A stretch of 64,000 nt of DNA from Smallanthus sonchifolius (taxonomy: Eukaryota > Streptophyta > Magnoliopsida > Asterales > Asteraceae), in assembly GCA_023525975.1 (NCBI GenBank), contig CM042032.1:69772260-69836259 (forward strand). The letters run 5' to 3'. Shown here piece after piece: positions 24,407-34,172 of this stretch; position 1 is the first letter of the stretch, and every line of letters begins with the position of its first letter. Both the position numbers and the translations under genes were made by a program. Under the pieces are notes generated by a model. The model saw nothing but the letters and a program-made list of their open reading frames with translations. It was not told the origin of the DNA and searched no databases.

Positions 24407-24770
24407 TCTATACTATATAATCTATACATACTAATAAATAAAGGTTTTGGGGTGCCACATGTCACTCCCTCATGCCTCCTCATATTGGTTTTTCCGTCTC
24501 TCTCTCCTAATAAATGCACAACTATCTTATTAAATATTAATTATATTAATATTATTAAAGAATAATATTTATATTAAATAAAAATATATAATAAGAATTC
24601 AAAATATAACTAATTAAAGAAAAATATTAATTTGTTATATACACACATTTCCACTTGATATATCTCGAGACTATCATAATATTCTGATAAGTTATGACGT
24701 ATTTATAAATTTATAAGTTTTATCTTTTTTTAATATACAATCTCGTGTAATACACGAGATTCTAATCTAG
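24407..24770 (+). mobile_element. Non-autonomous Helitron (364 bp)
   Basis: It begins TCTATACTATATAATC after an A and ends TCTAATCTAG before a T, as expected for insertion between A and T. A 3' terminal hairpin precedes the end (ATCTCGTGTAATACACGAGAT at 24740-24760). No coding capacity. Its start overlaps the right duplication of the MULE MITE, so it may have inserted inside that duplication. Confidence 0.75.
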
Positions 24771-25411
24771 TATTAAATGAAATAAAGTTGACTATAATTC
24801 ATAAATGTGTAAAAAATCCTTTAAATACAATATTGGATGTTTTATGTGTATTTTTTCCATTCTTATCTAATATTAAAATTTTTAATCTCTGTTTTTAACT
24901 TTGCAAAGTGATTTTAACTTTGAAAAGTGTCACATACAGTTGCCCATGAATGAAAACCAATCGCCTCAAGAACAAACCAACCTTTAATAGTGACTGACCC
25001 TAACTCTTACTAATTATCGTGTATATATATATATGACGATGAAAATCCTTGTACCTCATATTTCCCTGCAAGTTCTTTGTTTTGTTCAGTATCGGCTTTA
25101 ACTTTCGCCAAAACAATTGCATGTTCATTGCTTCATAAAACATACACGACCTTTTCATACTGTACATATGAAAAATATATGCAAGGATAATTGTTATAAC
25201 TGTCTTTAATTTAAAAGACACACCTAAAGTTCTGCAATCACACACCTAAAGTAACAAAAGAAGAATATCATGTAATTTCACTTTTGTAATGTACATACAT
25301 AATTAAGACAAATTAATATGATTTTAGTTGTTTATCATGGATGTCTAGGTATACCAACTATCCAGAATCAGAACATGTACTCACTAATGTACTGCATCAA
25401 TAAATAACACA
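24771..25411. other. Intergenic AT-rich sequence
   Basis: No recognisable gene or complete repeat. The 81-codon minus-strand open frame (25000-25245) has no domain. Confidence 0.45.
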
Positions 25412-25823
25412 ACTATATACTATATTAAAGGAGAACTTGGATGAATAGTGGCACCCGAACACCCCCCTTCCAGCCCACTGGTCCACATGCCTCCTCTTCA
25501 CCCAGCCGACCCAAGTTCGATCCCGAACACCCCCACCCCCTCTCGCGATTATTCAACCTTTATTCCCTTTTTTTGTTTTTTTTATTTACCAACTTTATCT
25601 TTTTCCATTCCGCCTGCGTCTCAGTGTAGATATTTTTAGGGTATAAGAGATCGGGTTTCTTGATTGTAAGCTTTCGGGTTTTACGGCAGAGTTACAGTCG
25701 CTTTTACGAAGGGGTGCGCTTTAGGGGTTTATGTCGGAGTGACAGCCGTGTGACGTTAATATTTTGATATTTGAGATCGTGGCGGAATTACGTGCGCAAC
25801 GCGCTTGCCGAAAAACTTGCTAG
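25412..25823 (+). mobile_element. Helitron-like element
   Basis: The left end resembles a Helitron start (CTATATACTATATTAAAGG). The right end has a short GC hairpin (GCGCAACGCGC, 25794-25804) followed by CTTGCTAG and T. The open frames at 25441-25639 are proline-rich, derived from non-coding sequence and have no known domain. The exact left border is uncertain. Confidence 0.5.
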
Positions 25824-25834
25824 TTATAGTTAAA

Positions 25835-28240
25835 AAAAAAAGAAAAGGCTTACCCAACAGAAAAGATGTCCATTGACGGCCTTAAAGGTGCATCTTGTGC
25901 AACTTGAATCTCACCTCCATGCTTATAAAATCTCTAAACAGTAATAGTAAGGTCAGCAAACCTTTTTGTGTGTGAGTGTTGTGTAATTTGACCATAATTT
26001 AAATAATAGTTCACCATAACTATCAATTGCCCTGGTTTATAAGTCAGCATAAGCCTTTCGGGATATCCCATCACCAGTTCTCTCATATTTGCTTAAGGAT
26101 TCTTGCAGTCGAAGAATCTGCAGTGATACACATGATGGTTTTATAATTATTTTAATCAAGAAAAGCGTAAAAATATCACTACTCTAACCCGATCATCTAA
26201 ATATTACAATTAGGGAAATTTTTTCGTCATTATTTACCTCTTTGCTCAGAAACTTAAGATTCTCTCTCTAATACTGTAGCAAAGCCATCTGCTGATCAGA
26301 TAGCCGCCCACCATCGTTATTATACTTGTGATTCATAACACCTTTCACTAATCAGTAGACTCTTTAGATTAAAAAAACTGCCAATTCCCAAAATAATTAA
26401 TTTGTATGATACCTTAACCCTTCTAGAGAGCTTGATAGTTGAAGGGGAGAATACAAGGATTTTAGAATATATTACCTACAAAAGTCAAGTACTTGATATA
26501 AATCATACAATAAACTGTCATAAACTTGACAATGGTACAACAGAACATAATATACAAGTCCAAAGTGTGTAAAAAGTAGGTAGCACTAGATTGTAATTAA
26601 TTTGGGTCCAAAGATGAAAATGTTTCAGTGGATTTCATTGGCATATATATTATGAATCTCATATACGCATTATATCATTTATGAAGATGTTATTACAAGT
26701 TTGAGTACCAAAAGTAGGATACACCTCCATCACGACTTACTTCATTCTTAGGCAGGCAATACAACTTACCAATTTATACACTCATGAAAGAACCAGCAAG
26801 GGTAGCTTCGGCCACCATGATAATCCTGAAAATTTGAAAACGCTAAGAAAATGTCAGCAAAGAGCAACAATCAATTCAAGTTAGACTAATATATAATGAT
26901 TAGGAATGGAGCACGTTAGACTCATTTCAAAATTCAAGTTTCAGTTACCGGAAAGGAAGTAACCTGAGTATCAGATTTGGCTCTTATACCATGATAAGTA
27001 GCATCACCCCATTACCTATAAATGAACTTCAATTTTTTTTAATGTCAATAAACAAAATAAAATGCAGTTTCCCTTGCCTTTTGAGGTAGCAAATTCAATT
27101 TCATAAAAGGCTTACTAAATATCCTTTAATAGTTTTACACATATGAGAATTAGCCTTCTAAGTCTCCACAAAAAACCAATATAGTTTGTTATTTTTCATG
27201 AAAAAGTCATTACAGCCTAATTTGTGGAGACTTAGAAGGCTACTTAAACGTGATCTTAAACTACATTTGGTTTTAATTATGAATGTTAAAAGTAGGATAC
27301 CTCAAGTGAGAATCTAACATCAGAAGTGAAAGTCTTGATAGTAAAATGAATCACATGTAACAGAACAGAATCATCTGTAACAAAACCATATCCTAACTCT
27401 AACAAAATGATTCATGTTCTTGTAATGCACATCTGATCATTGCAGTGCTACAAAACTTGATCTTGTCAGGAATAATAAACAAATTGGGTTCAAATACATT
27501 TCATCGAATAGTTGGTAGGCACACATATAAAATGCTCATTTGCGCACATATGAATTGAAACCTATACAGATGAAGATCGTAAAGCCGAGTAAATTATCCT
27601 TTTTAGCGATCCGAACTTGAATAAAGCATAAACATGCGTAAAAAACCCTAGATATTGGAACAATGCGGGTGATCTAGAACTAAACTCGAGCAAACAGGTG
27701 GATTTGACAATCAAATGCAAAAGAAATTCTACAAAAACATGAAAGAGAACGCGTACTTACAGAGATTCGTTAAGAATTGCAAATCGCTAGCAGCAAATCC
27801 GATTAGTTAGATTCGATTTTGCAGATATAGAAAGGGGGAAGAGGGTTAAGACGTTGATATTGCCGATCAATGACAGTATCATTGTTACTCTCGATCCCAA
27901 TCACCTTTGTACCACCACTACTGTCTCTGTTAGCCCTAGCTTCGATCGAGATCGCACGTGGCTGAATGGCAAGGTGTGCATCTAATCTAGGGTTTTACAG
28001 AGGCGTAAGGGAGAAGGAGTTCGTAAGAGATCGAAGTAGATGAATATTATTAGGGTTTGTAATCAAAAGGAAATTGGGTAACCAAAAATGGGTATGTATA
28101 TGAAATAGGATCCGCGTGTCTAGTTAAATGGGTGATAGTGGTTTAGGCAGGAAAAAATCAGGAAAAAATCTGTCAGGTGAAATGTGGTGGTGATAAGTGT
28201 CCCTTTATTTTACTTGTTTATTATATAGGATTATTTATAA
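25835..28240 (-). pseudogene. Chimeric block of minus-strand gene fragments, including a VPS15-like kinase exon
   Basis: The segment 25854-25933 reads RFYK then HGGEIQVAQDAPLRPSMDIF and ends at a GTAAG donor. This matches the protein-kinase region of VPS15, the regulatory subunit of the class III PI3-kinase. Exons upstream on the minus strand do not fit VPS15: 26238-about 26340 (LSDQQMALLQ, stop, RENLKFLSKE) and about 26040-26117 (ILRLQESLSKYERTGDG) look like a coiled-coil protein. Another exon-like piece near 26770-26828 reads DYHGGRSYPCWFFHE before GTAAGTTG. The far end (27780-28100) looks like a promoter/5' UTR with AAACCCTAG and a GTAAGT donor. Mixed fragments, a stop and no long frame suggest a captured-gene chimera rather than a working gene. 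Confidence 0.5.
27152..27241. repeat. Perfect 21-bp inverted repeat with 48-base loop
   Basis: Arms 27152-27172 (AGCCTTCTAAGTCTCCACAA plus A) and 27221-27241 are exact complements. The stem does not extend outward. It lies in an intron-like part of the chimeric block. Confidence 0.8.
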
Positions 28241-28285
28241 CACTGTATTTATTCACCCTGTGTAATATATCGAGTTTCTAACTTA

Positions 28286-28647
28286 TATGATAATAAATGA
28301 AGTTGACACTTGCTACGTGTCGACTTATGCTGAAGTCAAGATTTTTGTTTTCCGTCTCTTTCTCCTATTAAATAATGTTGATGTTAAATAATTAAATATT
28401 TAAAAGTTATTCTAAAATTTTATTAAAAATTACTAAATAATAATAAAATTTCAGTTATATCTTATTTTAAAATATAATTTTATAATTCTTAAATCTTCAT
28501 TATTTGTTATTTAAAATTCTTAAATCTTCATTATTTCTTATTTCACCGATTACTGATAAAATCCAGCAAACAAATCTTCATAGAAACTGTTGTTTTTATA
28601 ACAAGTTATATTTACTCAACCCATGTAATACATGGGTTTTAACCTAG
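28286..28647 (+). mobile_element. Helitron A (3' end clear, 5' end approximate)
   Basis: The 3' end has the hairpin ACCCATGTAATACATGGGT followed by TTTAACCTAG (28644-28647) and T. A decayed terminus of similar type (CTGTGTAATATATCGAG, then TTTCTAACT) lies at 28257-28285, so the left border is placed after it. No genes. Confidence 0.55.
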
Positions 28648-29160
28648 TCTATACTATATTATAATACACCATCAAAGGGCATATTAAATTTTAAGTGATA
28701 CAAGTATGATTGCTCAAGTTACAACGCTTAATGCATGTGTTAAAAACTTTTTAGGGGTAAATATGTGTTTTAAACAATATTTACACCTTTACCCCCTCAG
28801 CTTTTGGTTATTTAAATAATAATTACACTTTTAAAATAATCACCCTTCACGATTTTTAAACGGCCATAACTTTTTCATAACTTAATATTTTTTATAAAAA
28901 ATTACACTATAAAAACAAGCATTTTATTCTCTTTAATTTGAGTATGGTATTACTACAGTTTTTTTTAATAAAAAAAATTAACATGTTACGTAATTACATA
29001 TCAACACCTCCGTTTTTGTTTCCTCTATGGCAACAAACGGTATCTTCGCGATAATCCCGAAAAATTCTAAAATCTGCCATCAATGCCCCTAAAATAAAAA
29101 TCTTCAATTCAATAATATAAAATCCGACTACCTTGACCATTTTTCAAATACACAAATAGC
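28648..29160 (+). mobile_element. Helitron B, truncated
   Basis: TCTATACTATATTATAATAC starts directly after the CTAG of Helitron A. The body resembles Helitron C for about 200 bp (shared words such as CTCTTTAATTTGAGTATG and ACATGTTACGT) and then diverges near 29010. No own 3' end was found, so the right border is approximate. Confidence 0.55.
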
Positions 29161-29496
29161 AAAGCAATTGTACTCCCTTTTCTTCTATTCGAATAAGTCG
29201 CACCACCATCACCAACCTTGAAGCTAATCTTCGGCCACAACCGGTATTTTTCTGCTCGTAGTATAGATATATATAATAATAATTCAACTCCTACATACCA
29301 TCTGTTTATTTAAATTTTGAAATTATTGAAACCATTTTTTTATACATTTAAAATATTAAAATTCTAAGAAAGTTGTTGGCAAGAGAGATGTTGTATGCTT
29401 TACTTTGATGATTGGGTGTATTACAAATATATTTTCTCCATTTGTAAAATTTATTTAATAAATTTCAAATTTAATATTTGCAAAATGTATTAACTA

Positions 29497-29827
29497 TCTA
29501 TACTATATTATAATACATATGAGTAGGACAAAAATTATAAAATATTTTTTACATAATTTTAAGAGTAAGTAATTACAACTTTTAAAGCATCCGGTACAAT
29601 CCTTTAAAACATATTATTGACTTTTAAATCAACTTTCTCCCATGATTTTTAAACGATCATAAGTTTTCCATACGTTAATATTTTAAAAAAAATACACCAT
29701 AAAAACGAATATTTTATTCTCTTTAATTTGAGTATGATGTTGCTAGTCTTTTTTAATTAAAAAAATAACATGTTACGTGATTACCGGTGTCTGTGTTCCC
29801 CGCCGCATCGCGCGGGTACCCCTCTAG
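29497..29827 (+). mobile_element. Helitron C (331 bp)
   Basis: It starts TCTATACTATATTATAATAC after an A and ends with the GC-rich hairpin CCCGCCGCATCGCGCGGG, then TACCCCTCTAG and T. It is non-autonomous and non-coding, and of the same family as Helitron B. Confidence 0.75.
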
Positions 29828-30365
29828 TGTGTATATATATATATAGTTTGCGAAAATCACGATAACCACCTATCCATCATTGATTTGATTAATTAATGGT
29901 TGAGAACATTTATGCTACAAACGTAAAATTTTGAAATCAAAAGAAAAGACTTATAAGTTATTAGGGGCATTTTGGGTAGAACATTACTATTTTGTTTATG
30001 GTAACGAGGATAATCACTAACAAAATTGTTAAAATTAACTCTTCTCTTTCCTCTCTCGTAATTTATGGTAAAAAAAACTACATATACGTAGCAATAAAAA
30101 AAAATCATACATTTGAAACAATGAACCATCATAAAATTTATCCTTTGTAAAACCAAATGATTAAATGAAAGAGTTACATATATATTCAATCACAAAAAAA
30201 ACCTAGAAACTAAAATTTTGGTTGACATAACTAGTTTACATAAGTTACGTATATGTAAAAACATTAACTACATATATATGTAACTTGTTCTAACATATAT
30301 GTAAAAAATAGTAGTTACATATATGTAAAAAACTTAATAACCTTAATTTACATTGTGCTAAATTT
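29828..30365. other. AT-rich sequence with repeated ACATATATGTAA words
   Basis: No gene seen. Words of the type TTACATATATGTAA recur at 30240-30370, and related words occur beyond the solo LTR at 32340-32400. The solo LTR at 30371 therefore inserted into this repeat. Confidence 0.5.
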
Positions 30366-30370
30366 ACATA

Positions 30371-31935
30371 TGTAACATCCCAAATAAATAGAAACCGAAT
30401 AATAGAAACAAGATTGAGATCGTGACACGAAAGTAAAAATTAATAAAATGTAAAGGGGCAAGGAAGGGCCTTGGGGGCCATGGGTCGGGCCATGGGCCGA
30501 ATACATGGGGAGACCATCTTATCTCAGCAGCCACAACCCCTCCTTCACTTCATCTTGTTTCGCAAGTTTCTAGAGAGAGAGGGGGAGATCGGCTAGAGAG
30601 AGAAAGCGCGGGAATCATCACTCCTTGCTTCTAGAAAGTCTAGCAAAGAAAAGGAAGCGAAATCAGGTAACTATCTAACCTAAATCTGAGTTTTTATAAC
30701 TTTTGAGGTTTTGGGTTAAATTCATGAAAAGACACGGTTTTTACGTATGAAAATCAAAACAAACCATATATTTAAGTTCATGGATGAAAATAGAGTGTTT
30801 TGGACGTAAAAAGTTCGGGACTTGAATGAATAGAATTCTGAGATCCAATCTAGGGTTTCGTGGAGAAGGAGACCCTGCATGCGAACTTAATAAGTTCACT
30901 AGTGGCCACTTAGTGGCGAACTTGATAAGTTCGCTGGGCCATGTTTGCCCAACGTACAAAGATAGCGAACTTACCTAATTTCGCCTAAGACAAAACTTAT
31001 CATATTTCCAAGGTAGTGAAATTACTAAGTTCACATAGCATAAGTCATAGCGAACTTGCTATGTTTGCCTAATCCTAAGACTTGAAACATTTGGTGTCGT
31101 TTTGGTTCCTTATATTATCTTGAATAACTTGATTATACAGATTGTGTGTAACCTTCGTGACACTCGGTAACCAGCTAAGTATACTTCAGAAACCGCTCAA
31201 TCAGGTGAGTTCTATGTGTCCCTATATGTTACGTGCAAATCATTTTAAATGTTTTGGGGCTGAAGTGTATACATAAAATGAATGAGTGTTATGAATGCCG
31301 ATGTGAACATACGTGATATATATATATATGAATGCTAATGTGATCATACATGATATATGAAAAATGAATGATGAACAAAGAATGAAACGTATGTATACAA
31401 AGAATGAAATGAATGAATGACATAACGTAAATGAATGAAATCTTGCTTTATATATACATATATTGCATGTTATGAATGAATGTAAACGTTATGAACTCTT
31501 CGATGCTAACGGCTACTACGGTAACGACCACGTAACTATTTTGCAACCGGGACATATACGTACCTTCATCATCTAGGACGTTTGAAAGGCAATAACGGAC
31601 GGTCACATTCGTGTCAGACGATTGCAGTAATAAGTAGAACGGTTGCATAAATAATAGTTCGCGTGGGAAATGGATGCCTTAGGGCAGACGGGTGAAAGGA
31701 CGGACTACGACGGTAGACGAACGGCCAAAGGTTTGCCGGACGGTAATGAAGGACGGACTACTTCGGTAGACACGGTATGAATTACGGCCTACGAATGTAG
31801 GACGGAGCGTCTGTCTTTGTGACTTTCGCAATCAATTGTGGGCTGATCACCCTTATGTGTATGACCAATGAATGTTCAATGTATGCATATGCACATATTA
31901 TGTGTATAGTCAATGTATGTTCAATGAAACTAATG

Positions 31936-31976
<41 letters not shown>

Positions 31977-32308
31977 CTAATGGTACAAATGAATGACTGA
32001 TGATATACCTAATTGATTTAAACTAGAACTCACCAGCGTTAACTGACTTTTAGTATGCACTTCAGGTAACAAGAAGAAAGGACGGGCTAAGGCATGACGG
32101 CTACCTGGCTTGAGACTGACATTCCGTTAATTGGATTTATGATTAAGACAATGTTTTATGTTTAAATGCTAAGACTTTCGCTGTCTATGTAATTGAATGA
32201 TGAATGCTTTCGCTGTGTTTGAATATTTTTCAATAAAAGTTCAGTAATTAATGACTATGTTTATGAGTAAATCCAACGAGTGAGGTCTCCCGAGTTTGAG
32301 GCCTTACA
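30371..32308 (+). mobile_element. Solo LTR 3 (1938 bp)
   Basis: It starts TGTAACATCCC and ends GAGGCCTTACA, with the exact duplication ACATA on both sides (30366-30370, 32309-32313). It contains repeated GCGAACTT...AAGTTCGC motifs (30880-31070), a degenerate ACGGACTACGACGG repeat (31690-31800), a (TA)n run (31939-31971), and AATAAA at about 32231. Splice-like signals are ATCAGGTAAC (30667), TCAGGTGAGT (31205) and CTTCAG (ending 32065). Confidence 0.86.
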
Positions 32309-32313
32309 ACATA

Positions 32314-33368
32314 GAATTCAATACATTATTCTAACTAACTTATACATATATAACAACCAAATTACGCATATGTAACAACTGAGTTGCATACGTGTCACAA
32401 AAAGAATTGCCTCACTTGTATTGATATACCAAATTTACTGTATTAGAAATTGTTTTCACAACTAAAAGTCATACAATCATATTCAATCGACACATGTTTT
32501 TAACATAAATTACATTCAATCGATATACGTATTCAGTTCATATATACAAATGGGTGAACCCTCATGAGATTCAATCTAAAATTACACAATGTTACCACGA
32601 TGCAAGGGTGACCCTCATAAGTCATGAGTTATAAATTTTATTATTTGTTTTTCAAAAATAAAAAAGCTGAATTAAATAACAATATAAGCTACACTACTTG
32701 ATTAACTATAAGAAATGAAAATGAAAACACAATTAAAAAAAATCTAAATCGAATGAGGACAACGATAAGGAATTTAAAATTTTCAAATGGCTTTAGTCAT
32801 TTTAAAAGAGAAATGGGAGAATTATTTAGTCAACATACCGATTAATTAAGAAGTAAAATAAGGAATTTAAAACAAATAGATAACTACCAAAAATAATGGG
32901 TGTTAAAATTACATAATTAACCCTTTAATTTAAAACTTTTAAATTAAAAAGAAAAAAAAACTGATTGCTTAGAATTTATTTTCGTAGTTTTCGCATAACT
33001 ATTTAGTTTACTCATGAACTCTCCTCTATATATATATATATATATATATATTACTTATATTTAATTCCCAATTAATATAAATGATATAATTTAAACAATA
33101 TATTTATATCTAGTTATTATTTACCAAATAATAGCAATTAATATTATTTTGAGATTATACTTAATTATCCCCCGAATAATTAATACCACAATAATTCTTT
33201 CACGTACATGTGTCCATACACAATTATAACAAAGTGTTGTTGCTCGCTATATGATTCTTTAGGATCACACAACATCAGCAACATTGTTATATGTTGTTAC
33301 TTGAGCATCCAAGTCCAACAGTTAGTCAACGTTGATTGTTTATGGAGTTTACCTAGCGTTAGAGCAGG
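32314..33368. other. AT-rich intergenic sequence
   Basis: No gene recognised. It contains TA microsatellite tracts near 33028-33052. Confidence 0.45.
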
Positions 33369-33623
33369 GATAAGCATTTTGTACCGAGTACTGGTACCGT
33401 TTCGAACCAATAGATTCGGTACGGTACTTGGTACCCACTTATCCAGAAATTCGGTATCGGTATTTTCGCTAGCAGTACCGGTACGGTACCGATACTATCT
33501 ATAGATGAGCAATTTGTAACGAATACCAGTACCGTACCGAGCCTATACGGTATTTGGTACCCACTTCTCCAGAAAATTGGTATTGATATTTTCGGTATCG
33601 GTACAGTACCGATTTCATCCCTC
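33369..33623. repeat. GGTACC/CGGTA-rich duplicated repeat, hAT-MITE-like
   Basis: Two diverged copies (about 33383-33500 and 33510-33610) share words such as GGTACCCACTT, CCAGAAA and GGTATCGGTA. The outer ends GCAGGGATAAGC and its near-complement CATCCCTCC suggest short terminal inverted repeats. No clear target duplication was found. The open frames over it come from the repeat, not a gene. Confidence 0.5.
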
Positions 33624-34172
33624 CATTCGAGCACTGTTTTACTACAGACTCCCAAGAATTGTGGCGTTCGTCAATGTCGGGTTTAAGGAAACTGTAAATT
33701 ATAGCAGTTTAAGAAAGTTCTTGGTAATTTTCAAGGTATTCACAATTGGAAGAAAGTTCGGGGCAATCTTGGGGTGAAAGAAAGGTGCAGAGAAGTGAAG
33801 AATCGATCAGCATCAAGGGATAATATCTTGCAATGAAGCATACGTTATATTTACTCGTACCATTCGACTCAAACATGAGTGCATAAGCATTCTGTAATCA
33901 CAACTATGATAGGGGTTTAATCATCATTTGTAAGACATTGATTTCTACGGTGTGTTTAAACTTTAGACAATTATGCTCATTAACTAGTGGATGTGTATGA
34001 TTGTGCTTTTTCTGAAAGATGATTTGTTATCGATTCATGTGACATCCCTAATTTCTATGTCTGATACTATGATTCTACTTTGTAATCTATTGAAAATTCT
34101 AATACTATGAACCTTATTGATGCCTCATATCACTTGTGATGTCATTTCATTTCAAACTTCCGAGTCTGGTCT

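Noticed and set aside
25441..25639. Two overlapping proline-rich open frames
   Set aside because: They lie wholly inside a Helitron-like element and are not conserved domains.
27152..27241. miRNA precursor
   Set aside because: The stem is only the perfect 21 bp with no extended imperfect stem; reported as an inverted repeat only.
29893..30189. 98-codon minus-strand open frame
   Set aside because: AT-rich, hydrophobic by composition, no recognisable motif.
33359..33655. 98-codon open frames on both strands
   Set aside because: Both are translations of the GGTACC-type repeat.
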